DNA of 17,954 bases from Streptomyces avicenniae (lineage in GTDB: Bacteria > Actinomycetota > Actinomycetes > Streptomycetales > Streptomycetaceae). Positions within the stretch are counted from its first letter, which is position 1. Every line of letters begins with the position of its first letter. The stretch covers positions 1 to 17,954 of the forward strand of contig NZ_JOEK01000024.1 of NCBI RefSeq assembly GCF_000719135.1, written 5' to 3'. Shown one piece after another: positions 6,283 through 13,584 of this stretch. Under the pieces are notes generated by a model. The model had not been told where the DNA came from. It ran no database searches and saw nothing but the letters and a program-made list of their open reading frames with translations. A program made the position numbers and the translations under genes.

Positions 6283-9200
6283 TCAGGGCTGGGTCACCCC
6301 CTGTCCGACGAAATCGACCCAGTTGACGTTCAGTTCACCGGTGGTCTTGACGAAGTACAGCGGACCACTGTCGGTCGCGGACGCGCCGCTGACCGGGGCG
6401 GCGAAGTCGCCGTACGTCTGCCATTCGCCGGTGGGCTGGACCTGGATGGTGGCGACGGTCGGCCCGGTCTCCGGGTTGCCGGTGCGGACCTCGACGGTGG
6501 CACCCGCGGTCGGGGAGGCCGCGCGCAGGCTGATCTCGTCGATGTTGGTCAGGTTGGCCGGGTTCCAGGCCCACCAGTCGCCGTTGTCGATGAAGCCGAT
6601 GTTCTGGCCGCCGCCCGCGGAGTCACCGGTGTTCTCGATGGTGACGCCCGCGTCGCCGCCGCCGCCCGCGGACTCGACGCGGCCGGTGCTGTCGAAGTAC
6701 TCGGCCTCGCGCTGCTTGGGCTGGAGGACGATGACCTCCTGCGTGGTGAGCGCGGGCGCGTCACCGTTGCCCTGGTCGGTGTAGGTGACGGTCACGGTGC
6801 CGAAGATGTTGGCGCCGATGTGGCCCGCGTCGCCGGGCAGCGGGAAGCTGCCCGAGCAGCCGTGGTACTGCTCGTAGCCGTGCGCGTGCTCGTCATGGCC
6901 GAGGGCGGGCTGGACCACGACGTCCTGGCAGTCCACCTCGCCGTCCTCCGCGTCGGTGACCGACACGTCGTAGGCGATGGTGTCGCCGAACTCGAAGAAC
7001 CCGCCGTTCACCGGCCCGGAGACCTCGATGACGGGTGCCTCGTTGCCGGCCGTGATCTCGAGGTTGGACACGGCGGTCCTGCCGTCCTCGTCGGTCACGG
7101 TCAGCCGGGCGGTGTACTGGCCCGCCTCGGTGTAGGTGTGGGCGCCCGTGGGCTGCGTGCTGTCCTCGGTGCCGTCACCGTCGAAGTCCCACGAGAAGGT
7201 CACCGGCCCGCCGTCGGGGTCGTTCGAGCCGGCGGAGTCGAAGGTGACCTCCAGCGGCAGCGGACCCGAGGTGCGGCTGGGGGTGATCTGGGCGACCGGG
7301 GCGCGGTTGCCCTGGACGTAGTCCACCCGGTAGACGCCGGAGTCGGTGTTGTTGCCGCCGAAGCCGCTGCCCCACTCGATCACGTAGAGCGAGCCGTCGG
7401 GGCCGAACTCCAGCGCGTGCGGGCGGCTGAACTGGAGGTCCTCGAAGATGCGGGTCACCGCGGAGACGTCGGTGCGGTCCTGGTTCAGCTCGAAGGAGAA
7501 GAGCCGGCTGTCGTTCCAGTCCGCGAAGACGACGTTGCCGTCGAACGACTCGGGCCACTTGGTGTCGGACGCGAGGTCCGGGTCGTACTGGTAGGCGCCG
7601 CTGGTCATCGGCGCGCCGCTGCGGCCGATCTCCGGCGTGCTGGTCTCGGCGCCGAGCCAGACCTCCGCGGGCTGGGCGGCGGGCAGCTGGTCCACGCCCG
7701 TGTTGTTGGGCGAGTCGTTCACCGGGGCCGCGCAGTTGTAGGCGCTGCCCGAGGTGCTGTTGCCGAAGTTGTAGTCGATGTAGGGGGTGTTGTCACCGAC
7801 GCAGTAGGGCCAGCCGTAGAAGCCGGGCTCGTCCACGATGTTCCACTCGACCCGGCCCTCGGGGCCGCGCGTCGCGCTGGCGCTGCCCGCGTCGGGGCCG
7901 TAGTCGGCCACGAAGAGCTGGTCGGTGGTCGGGTCGAGGCCGATCCGGAACGGGTTGCGGAAGCCCATCGCGAAGATCTCGGGGCGGGTGTCCGCGGTGC
8001 CGGGCGCGAAGAGGTTGCCGCCGGGGACCGTGTAGGAGCCGTCGGCCTGGGGGGTGATGCGCAGGATCTTGCCGTTCAGCGAGTTGCTGTTGGCGGAGGT
8101 GCGCTGCGCGTCCCAGTTGCCGCGGCCGTCACGCTCGTCGATCGGCGCGTAGCCGTCGCTGGCGAACGGGTTGGTGTTGTCGCCGGTGGCGATGTACAGG
8201 TTGCCCTGGGTGTCGAACTCCAGCGCGCCGCCCGCGTGGCAGCACTCCTGCCGCTGGGTCGGGACGGTCAGGACCACTTCCTCGCTGGCGAGGTCGAGGC
8301 TGTCGCCCTCGACGGTGAACCGGGAGACCCGGTCCTCCGAGGCGCCGCCCTGGGGCGAGTAGTAGAGGTAGACGTAGCCGTTGTCGGAGAACGCCGGGTC
8401 GAGGGCGATGCCGAGCAGGCCGAACTCCTGGCCGGTGTACACCGGCAGCGTCCCGGCCGTCACGACCGAGCCGTTGGTGAGGACGATGTTGACGGCGCCG
8501 TTGCGGTCGATGTAGAAGACCCGGCCGTCGTCGGCGATGTCCAGTTCCATCGGGTTGCTGGTGTTGTCGTCCAGCGTGACCTTCTGGAAGTCGGACGCGA
8601 GGGGGTCCTCGCCGCCCGCTTCCTCGCCGGAGCAGTCGGCCGCCAGGACGCCCGCGGCCGTCTGGATGCCGCCGAGCAGGTGGTCGAGGAACTCCGGTTC
8701 TGCGAAGGACTCCTGGGTGTGGCCCATGCCGGTGTACCAGGCGCGGCCGGTGTTCACGTCCTTGCACCAGGAGATCGGGTGGTCGTCACCCATGGTGCCG
8801 CCCTCGTACGAGCCCTCGTCCAGGGTCGCGAGGACGTGTGCGTCCTCGCGGGGGTTGGGCGCGTAGTTGTACCACTCGTCGTGGCGGTCCCACTCGGCGG
8901 GGAGGGAGGCGGTCGAGGGGTGGTCGGCGTCCTCGACGTGGACGGTGGCGTCCTGGGGCGCCGGGTGGCCGGCGAAGTAGCCGCCCACCAGGTCGCCGTA
9001 CCAGGGCCAGTCGTACTCGGTGTCGGCCGCGGCGTGCACGCCCGCGTAGCCGCCACCGCCCTCGATGTAGCGCTGGAAGGCGCCCTGCTGGTCGTCGTTG
9101 AGCACGTCACCGGTGGTGGAGAGCCAGATGACGACCTCGTACTCGGCGAGGTCCGCGTCGTTGAACACCGAGGCGTCCTCGGTGGCGGTGACCTCGAACC

Positions 9201-9414
9201 CGTTCTGCTCGCCGAGGTCCTGGATCGCGGCGATGCCCGCCGTTATCGAGTCGTGGCGGAAGCCCGCGGTCTTGCTGAACACGAGGGCGTTGAACGTCTC
9301 GGCGCCGTGGCCCGGATGGGCGACGGCGACGCCGCTGGCCGCGACGGCCAGGGTGACCGCGACGGCACCGACCCGTGCCGTCCGTCTCAGAAATTGCTGT
9401 GCTGATCTCAACAC
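6283..9414 (-). CDS. Secreted ThuA-PQQ sugar dehydrogenase-PKD-CBM6 multidomain protein
   Basis: This is a 1043-residue exported protein. Domains in order: signal peptide (1-32, cleavage near AVA-HPG); ThuA domain (about 42-250; LVFSKTAGFRHDSI, IEGGGGYAGVHAAAD, AWYTGMGHT), a trehalose-utilisation-type fold; glucose/sorbosone dehydrogenase-type beta-propeller (about 275-695; LLGIALDPAF, CCHAGGALEFD, GFRNPFRIGLDP, GFYGWPYC, ALEFGPDGSLYVIEWG), which in relatives uses PQQ; PKD domain (705-790; SNDPDGGPVTFSWDFDGDG); an Ig-like stretch (795-895, with paired C829 and C853); and a C-terminal CBM6-like carbohydrate-binding module (900-1040; AEYFDSTG, IGFIDNGDWWAW). It most likely binds and oxidises sugars outside the cell. 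The start is GTG at 9414; a TTG one codon later has better spacing from GAGGAG, so the true start could be either. The neighbouring LacI gene is the probable regulator. Confidence 0.92.
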   Translation of the reverse strand: MLRSAQQFLRRTARVGAVAVTLAVAASGVAVAHPGHGAETFNALVFSKTAGFRHDSITAGIAAIQDLGEQNGFEVTATEDASVFNDADLAEYEVVIWLSTTGDVLNDDQQGAFQRYIEGGGGYAGVHAAADTEYDWPWYGDLVGGYFAGHPAPQDATVHVEDADHPSTASLPAEWDRHDEWYNYAPNPREDAHVLATLDEGSYEGGTMGDDHPISWCKDVNTGRAWYTGMGHTQESFAEPEFLDHLLGGIQTAAGVLAADCSGEEAGGEDPLASDFQKVTLDDNTSNPMELDIADDGRVFYIDRNGAVNIVLTNGSVVTAGTLPVYTGQEFGLLGIALDPAFSDNGYVYLYYSPQGGASEDRVSRFTVEGDSLDLASEEVVLTVPTQRQECCHAGGALEFDTQGNLYIATGDNTNPFASDGYAPIDERDGRGNWDAQRTSANSNSLNGKILRITPQADGSYTVPGGNLFAPGTADTRPEIFAMGFRNPFRIGLDPTTDQLFVADYGPDAGSASATRGPEGRVEWNIVDEPGFYGWPYCVGDNTPYIDYNFGNSTSGSAYNCAAPVNDSPNNTGVDQLPAAQPAEVWLGAETSTPEIGRSGAPMTSGAYQYDPDLASDTKWPESFDGNVVFADWNDSRLFSFELNQDRTDVSAVTRIFEDLQFSRPHALEFGPDGSLYVIEWGSGFGGNNTDSGVYRVDYVQGNRAPVAQITPSRTSGPLPLEVTFDSAGSNDPDGGPVTFSWDFDGDGTEDSTQPTGAHTYTEAGQYTARLTVTDEDGRTAVSNLEITAGNEAPVIEVSGPVNGGFFEFGDTIAYDVSVTDAEDGEVDCQDVVVQPALGHDEHAHGYEQYHGCSGSFPLPGDAGHIGANIFGTVTVTYTDQGNGDAPALTTQEVIVLQPKQREAEYFDSTGRVESAGGGGDAGVTIENTGDSAGGGQNIGFIDNGDWWAWNPANLTNIDEISLRAASPTAGATVEVRTGNPETGPTVATIQVQPTGEWQTYGDFAAPVSGASATDSGPLYFVKTTGELNVNWVDFVGQGVTQP

Positions 9415-9438
9415 GGCTCCTCACAGGGAAAGGTGGGG

Positions 9439-9463
9439 GAACGCCTCTTGGGTTCAGGCGTTC
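9439..9463 (-). promoter_or_regulatory. 8-bp inverted repeat in the ThuA/PQQ leader
   Basis: GAACGCCT (9439-9446) and AGGCGTTC (9456-9463) are exact reverse complements around a 9-base loop, 25 bases upstream of the GTG start. In the mRNA it forms a hairpin just before the ribosome binding site. It could stabilise the message, hinder translation, or serve as a DNA operator. Confidence 0.5.
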
Positions 9464-9666
9464 AATTCCTGTGCACTGCGGGCCGGTCCCGTGCGGGGCC
9501 GTCCCGAATCCCCGCGGGCGTGGGCGCGGCCCGTGGGAAGTTCTGGCGGGTGGCCGGACGACGCGGGGCCCGGTGACACCTGGCCCGCCGCCGACCGTGG
9601 GGGTGGCGGGAGGGACAGGCCGGGGAACCGGGGGTCATCGGTCCCGTGTGCGTCGGCCGACCGTAC

Positions 9667-9680
9667 TCGAAACATTTCGA
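9667..9680. promoter_or_regulatory. Likely LacI-type operator TCGAAA-CA-TTTCGA
   Basis: This is a 14-bp palindrome, symmetric except at the two central bases. It lies about 17-30 bases downstream of the transcription start predicted from the promoter at 9703-9732, where a bound repressor would block elongation. It resembles the CGAA-N-TTCG-type boxes I recall for LacI-family regulators of Streptomyces xylan genes. The adjacent LacI gene (5130-6155) is the obvious candidate protein. Confidence 0.6.
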
Positions 9681-9702
9681 AAAAAGTTGCTGTGTCGCCG
9701 GA

Positions 9703-9732
9703 ACTGTAGGAAGCCCGATGAACGTCAGTCAA
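9703..9732 (-). promoter_or_regulatory. Sigma-70-type promoter of the ThuA/PQQ gene
   Basis: On the minus strand TTGACT (9727-9732) and TACAGT (9703-9708) are separated by 18 bases. This is the best housekeeping-type promoter in the window. Transcription would begin near 9696, giving a leader of about 280 bases that contains the 9667-9680 palindrome and the 9439-9463 hairpin. The rest of the 500-base interval 9415-9914 holds no credible gene. Confidence 0.6.
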
Positions 9733-9914
9733 GACTCAGGACACGCCGACATCGAACAAGTGCCGGAAACGTGGCGGTAACACCGGAGTGCGGCGGGCGG
9801 CGGCGTGGATGGCCGGAACCGCCGGTGTCCGGGGAAGGGCCCTGTTGACACGGCGGGTTGCGGTGTGGTGGGGGGCCTCCCTGACGGGTCGTCGGACGGG
9901 GTGGCGGTGCGGGG

Positions 9915-10940
9915 TCAGGTCTGGCGCAGCGGGGTGTACGCCTCGGCGTCGAGGCCGAAGGTCCAGGCGACGCCCTCGCGGGCCGTCCTGGTCCGTGGCG
10001 GGACGCGCAGCCAGTAGGTGCGGGAGGTGCCGTCCGGTTCCGGTGTGGAGTTGACGACCTCGACCATCACGACGTCCTCGTCCCCGGGCAGCGGGATGCG
10101 CCACAGGACGCCGGTGTCGTCCCGGTGCACCGGGGTGGCGCCGGACTCGGTCAGGTAGCGGTCGTATCCGTAGTGTTCGAGCATCACTCGGCGCAGCTCG
10201 GCGTTCTCCTCCTCGCGGATACGGGCCGGGGTCAGGGAGCCGAGGCCGGTGAGGAAGTCGCCGGGGACGGGCAGGCCCCGCCAGGCGTGCAGGGCGAAGC
10301 CGTCCGGCCAGCGGAGTGCCGGTCCGTCCGCGCGGTCGAGGCGGCCCGCCTCGTCGCGGTGGAGTTCGGCGGGCCGCTCGGCGAGGACGGCGAGGTCGGT
10401 GTACGGCCACCACCAGCCTGCCGTGCGGGCCACCTGCGCCAGGCCGTCGAGACCGGCTCGCGGGCGGGCGAGGGCGTGCAGCCAGGCCGCGTCGTGCTGG
10501 CCGAGCACGGCGTCGAGCAGGAGGAGCCGGGTGCGTGACTCCTCGGCGCGCGTCCCTCCGACGGTCTCCACGACGGTCTGTCTGATCCGGTTGACCAGTG
10601 GGGTGGTGACGTCCCACAGGCCCGCGCCCGTGGTCCGCCAGTGGGCGCTCCATCCGGCCGGTCCCAGCCGCTTGTGGAGCGCGTCGCGGGCGGCGGCGAG
10701 GGGCTGGTCGCGTATCTCGGCGCGGACGCTGTGCCCGGTGTGCGGCGGGGCGCCGTCGGCGCCCGGCACCGTGGCGGACAGCAGCCGGACCGCCTCCAGC
10801 GGGGAGCCGACCCACAGGATGCGCGCGGGTTCCGGCAGGCCAGCCTGCCGGTAGGCCAGGCGGACGCCCGCCTCGGCGACGGCCCGTTCTGCCGGGCCCG
10901 TGGCGACGGCCAGGGCCCGCCAGTCGATCTGTTCTTCCAT
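9915..10940 (-). CDS. DUF6745-type protein
   Basis: This is a 341-residue protein with no signal peptide or membrane segment. The middle shows WWWPYTDLAVLAERPAELHR (residues 175-194) followed by GRLDRADGPALRWPDGFALH (199-218) and AWRGLPVP (219-226), the pattern H-x-D-x2-G-R-L-x7-PAL-x-W-x-DG that I associate with DUF6745. After it come EENAELRRVMLEHYGYDRYL (244-263) and a C-terminal VEVVNSTPEPDGTSRTYWLR (293-312) and VAWTFGLDAEAYTP (324-337). The biochemical function is unknown. The start at 10940 has GAGGAG 7 bases upstream. It is the second gene of a minus-strand pair, 50 bases after the small His-rich gene, so the two are probably co-transcribed. The unit is divergent from the STM4015-4011 operon. 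Confidence 0.75.
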   Translation of the reverse strand: MEEQIDWRALAVATGPAERAVAEAGVRLAYRQAGLPEPARILWVGSPLEAVRLLSATVPGADGAPPHTGHSVRAEIRDQPLAAARDALHKRLGPAGWSAHWRTTGAGLWDVTTPLVNRIRQTVVETVGGTRAEESRTRLLLLDAVLGQHDAAWLHALARPRAGLDGLAQVARTAGWWWPYTDLAVLAERPAELHRDEAGRLDRADGPALRWPDGFALHAWRGLPVPGDFLTGLGSLTPARIREEENAELRRVMLEHYGYDRYLTESGATPVHRDDTGVLWRIPLPGDEDVVMVEVVNSTPEPDGTSRTYWLRVPPRTRTAREGVAWTFGLDAEAYTPLRQT

Positions 10941-10990
10941 GGTGCTGCTCCTCGATTCCGCGATGTGCCGTCGGTCCGCCGTGCCGGGTG

Positions 10991-11317
10991 TCAGTCGGCG
11001 ACGATCCGCACGGAGCCCGGGACGTACTCGCGCTGCCGTATGACGCGGTACCAGCCGCGTGGCAGGGAGATCGGCGCGTGCTCCTCGTGGACGACCCGGG
11101 CGCCGTCGGGTACGTGGAGAAGCATCGGCGCGGTCGGGCCCGCCTCGCGGATGAGACGGCCGGGGCCGAGCACGGCGTGCGCGTGGCCCGTGACCTCGCC
11201 CAGGGCGAGGACCAACCGCCCACGGGAGTCCCGTGGTTCGGACACGGCGCCCTGCGCCGTGGCGGGCACGGCGTCCTCGGCCAGCGGCGCGATGAGGACG
11301 TCTCCTTGCCGGTACAT
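10991..11317 (-). CDS. Small cupin-like His-rich protein paired with DUF6745
   Basis: This is a 108-residue soluble protein. It begins MYRQGDVLIAPL and is mostly short beta strands with glycine/proline turns. LALGEVTGHAHAVLG (37-51) supplies H45 and H47, and VPDGARVVHEEHAPISLPRG (69-88) supplies H78 and H81; this spacing recalls the metal-binding histidines of cupin barrels, though the canonical cupin motifs are not matched exactly. The end RVIRQREYVPGSVRIVAD is rich in arginine. I recognise it as a small conserved protein that also occurs in phage and plasmid settings, but I know no assigned function. The start at 11317 has AAGGGGAG four bases upstream. It leads the pair with the DUF6745-type gene and is divergent from the STM4015-like gene. 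Confidence 0.7.
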   Translation of the reverse strand: MYRQGDVLIAPLAEDAVPATAQGAVSEPRDSRGRLVLALGEVTGHAHAVLGPGRLIREAGPTAPMLLHVPDGARVVHEEHAPISLPRGWYRVIRQREYVPGSVRIVAD

Positions 11318-11358
11318 GCGTCTCCCCTTCCGTCGGCACGCGGTGTGCGACGAGGAGG

Positions 11359-11434
11359 ACCGTAGGGCAGGGCACTGACAACGGGCCGCGTCATGGGGGT
11401 GGAGCGCCGCGCTGTCAGTGGTCCTTGGTAGAAC
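11359..11434. promoter_or_regulatory. Symmetric divergent regulatory region with CACTGACA/TGTCAGTG repeat
   Basis: The intergenic region 11318-11474 (157 bases) separates two divergent units. CACTGACA (11373-11380) and TGTCAGTG (11413-11420) are exact reverse complements with centres 40 bp apart. The arms end 55 bases from both start codons (11317 and 11475), so the repeat is centred exactly. Eight bases outside each arm lies a -10-like hexamer: TACGGT on the minus strand (11359-11364) and TAGAAC on the plus strand (11429-11434). No good -35 elements are seen, consistent with dependence on a bound regulator. The -10 calls are tentative. Confidence 0.5.
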
Positions 11435-11474
11435 TCCCGTACTGTCCATCGGCACGACGAGGAACGGGCGCGGC

Positions 11475-12440
11475 ATGACGATCACGGCGCACAAGCAGCA
11501 ATTCCACGACCTGCCCGTCTTCGACTTCCCCGAGGCGGTGAAGGACCCGGGGGGCGGCGGACTGCCGGAGCCGGGCGCCGTCGCCTGGCGGGTCGCGGTC
11601 GCGGCGTACGACAGTTCGGAGCAGTGGGAGGCGGCGTTCGCCCGGTTCATGGCGGCCGTGGACACCACCGCGGTCCGCGCCCTGGTCGTCGGGGCCTGGA
11701 GCGACGTCTACGAGAACGGCCCCGAGGCGGTGATCGAGGCGCTGGTCGGCGCGCGGGACCGGCTGCCCGCGCTGCGGGCGCTGTTCCTCGGCGACATCGT
11801 GATGGAGGAGGCCGAGATCTCCTGGATCACGCAGGGGCGGGCCACGGCGCTCCTGGACGCCTTCCCCGACCTGGAGGAGTTCGGTGTCCGGGGCGGTCAG
11901 GGCCTGGAGTTCCCGGCGGTGCGGCACGAGCGGCTGCGTTCGCTGACCGTCGAGACGGGCGGGATGCCGGTCGCGGCGGTGCGGGGTGTGGCGGCGAGCG
12001 ACTTCCCCGACCTGGTGCACCTGGACCTGTGGCTCGGGACGTCGCAGTACGGGGGCGACGCGGAGGTGGGCGACCTGGCGCCGATCATGGCCGGGGACCG
12101 GCTGCCGTCGCTGCGTCATCTGGCGCTGCGCAACAGCGAGATGCAGGACGCGGTGTGCGAGGCGCTGGCGTCGGCGCCGGTCGTGGCCGGGCTCGACGTG
12201 CTCGACGTCTCCATGGGGGTGCTGACGGACGAGGGGGCGGCGGCGCTGCTGACCGGGCAGCCGCTGACGCACCTCGACCGGCTGGACATGAGCCACAACT
12301 ACCTGAGCGAGCCGATACGGGACCGGCTGCGGGAGACGCTGGAGCCCGCGGGGGTCACGCTGGACCTGGACCGTGGCGACGCCGAGGACGACGAGGACGA
12401 CGACGACACCGTGTGGCGCTTCGTCGCGGTCGGTGAGTGA
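11475..12440 (+). CDS. STM4015 family protein (leucine-rich-repeat-like)
   Basis: This is a 321-residue soluble protein recognised as STM4015 family from its sequence style and its position first in an STM4015-4011 gene set. From about residue 70 to 290 it shows irregular leucine-rich repeats: LPALRALFLGDI, FPDLEEFGVRG, LRSLTVET, FPDLVHLDLWLG, LPSLRHLALRNSEM, VAGLDVLDVSMG, LTHLDRLDMSHNYL. Such solenoids bind proteins rather than catalyse. After the repeats comes an acidic run (DAEDDEDDDD) and the end VWRFVAVGE. The start at 11475 has GAGGAA about 10 bases upstream; an upstream in-frame ATG (11418) lies in the regulatory repeat and is unlikely. The stop overlaps the next gene by 8 bases. The role is unknown; scaffold or substrate of the enzymes encoded behind it are both possible. 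Confidence 0.82.
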   Translation: MTITAHKQQFHDLPVFDFPEAVKDPGGGGLPEPGAVAWRVAVAAYDSSEQWEAAFARFMAAVDTTAVRALVVGAWSDVYENGPEAVIEALVGARDRLPALRALFLGDIVMEEAEISWITQGRATALLDAFPDLEEFGVRGGQGLEFPAVRHERLRSLTVETGGMPVAAVRGVAASDFPDLVHLDLWLGTSQYGGDAEVGDLAPIMAGDRLPSLRHLALRNSEMQDAVCEALASAPVVAGLDVLDVSMGVLTDEGAAALLTGQPLTHLDRLDMSHNYLSEPIRDRLRETLEPAGVTLDLDRGDAEDDEDDDDTVWRFVAVGE

Positions 12441-13584
12441 CGTACGGGCGGCGGCCCGCCGGTGGGCCGTCGTCGGCAATCCGGACAACCGGCGGGTGAC
12501 GCTGTTCCTGGACGCGGCCCGCGCGGCGGGGGCGCCGCCGCCCCGTGTGGTCGCCTGGCGGGACGTCCTGCGGGACGGCGGGCACGCCTTCGCCGACGAC
12601 GAGGTGGTGCGGCTGGACTCGCCGGGCGAGGACGCCGCAGTGGACCGGCTGCTGCGGGACGTCGGGGAGCCGACGCGGGTGGAGGGGTCGGCCACCTGGT
12701 ACGCCCGTTTCCTGGGGGCCGTGCGCTCGCTGCGCGGCGGGACGCGGCTGGACGACCCGGGCGACCTCTCCGCCCTGTTCGACAAGCGGCTGTGTCACGC
12801 CAGGCTGGCCGCGGCGGGCGTGCCGGTGCCCGACTCCCCCACCGCGGGGCGGCCGGTGCGCGGCTGGGAGGACGTGCGGGCGGCGGCGCGGGAGCACGGC
12901 GTGAGCCGTTTCTTCGTCAAACCGGCGCACGGCTCGTCGGGTTCGGGGATCCTGGCCGTCGAGACCTCGGCGTCCGGCCGGATCAGGGCGACCACGCCGG
13001 TGGAGGTCGCGCCGGGCGGGCGGCTGCACAACACGCTGCGGGTGCGGCGCCTCACCGACGAACGGGCGGTCGCGGGGATCGTGGACACGCTGGCCCCGGA
13101 CGGCCTGCACGTCGAGCGCTGGCTGCCCAAGGCCGCCGTGGGCGACAGGTCGGCCGACCTGCGGGTCGTGGTGGTGGCGGGCCGGGCGACGCACGCGGTG
13201 CTCCGCACGAGCCGTCTGCCGCTGACGAACCTTCACCTGGGCGGCACGCGGGGCGACCTCGCAGCCGCGGTCGCCACGGCCGGTGACGGGTGGGCGCGCG
13301 CCCTGGAGGTCTGCGAGCGGGCCGCGGCCTGCTTCCCCGGCACGCTGTGCGTCGGCGTCGATCTGCTGCCGGTCGGCGGCTGGCGGCGGTTCGCCGTGGC
13401 CGAGGTCAACGCCTTCGGCGACCTCCTGCCCGGCCTGGGCGGGCTGCCCGGCACCGGCGCGGAGGCGCTGGACACCTACGGGGCGCAGGTCGCGGCCGTG
13501 CTCGGCGCCCCGCCGTTCGGCCCGCCTGCCCCCGGCGCCACGCCCCGCGACCACCGTCAGGGGACCTGCCATGCAGCCCGCTGA
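12433..13584 (+). CDS. STM4014 family ATP-grasp-like protein
   Basis: This is a 383-residue protein. The order of motifs fits an ATP-grasp fold: N-terminal Rossmann-like WAVVGNPDNRRVTLFLDAAR (residues 11-30), LFDKRLCHARLAAAGVPVPD (115-134), the ATP-binding strand and loop RFFVKPAHGSSGSGI (159-173) with K163, HVERWLPKA (226-234) with E228, LRVVVVAGRATHAVLRTS (243-260), and the metal-binding end VGVDLL (308-313) with AEVNAFGDLLPGL (323-335; E324, N326). ATP-grasp enzymes usually join a carboxylate to an amine or thiol through an acyl-phosphate. It is recognised as STM4014 family from neighbours; I know no assigned substrate. The GTG start at 12433 overlaps the end of the STM4015-like gene by 8 bases and lacks its own good ribosome binding site, suggesting coupling; an ATG at 12373 would overlap by 68 bases and is disfavoured. 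Confidence 0.85.
   Translation: MSDVRAAARRWAVVGNPDNRRVTLFLDAARAAGAPPPRVVAWRDVLRDGGHAFADDEVVRLDSPGEDAAVDRLLRDVGEPTRVEGSATWYARFLGAVRSLRGGTRLDDPGDLSALFDKRLCHARLAAAGVPVPDSPTAGRPVRGWEDVRAAAREHGVSRFFVKPAHGSSGSGILAVETSASGRIRATTPVEVAPGGRLHNTLRVRRLTDERAVAGIVDTLAPDGLHVERWLPKAAVGDRSADLRVVVVAGRATHAVLRTSRLPLTNLHLGGTRGDLAAAVATAGDGWARALEVCERAAACFPGTLCVGVDLLPVGGWRRFAVAEVNAFGDLLPGLGGLPGTGAEALDTYGAQVAAVLGAPPFGPPAPGATPRDHRQGTCHAAR

Noticed and set aside
6031..9405. 1124-codon plus-strand open frame opposite the ThuA/PQQ gene
   Set aside because: It is Val/Gly/Arg/Ala-rich without domains, and exists because the opposite gene has GC-biased third positions. The minus-strand product has clear domains and a signal peptide.
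9780..9828. ACACCGG / CCGGTGT 7-bp inverted repeat as a terminator of the DUF6745 gene
   Set aside because: The 35-base spacer and 7-bp arms are within what chance gives in such GC-rich DNA.
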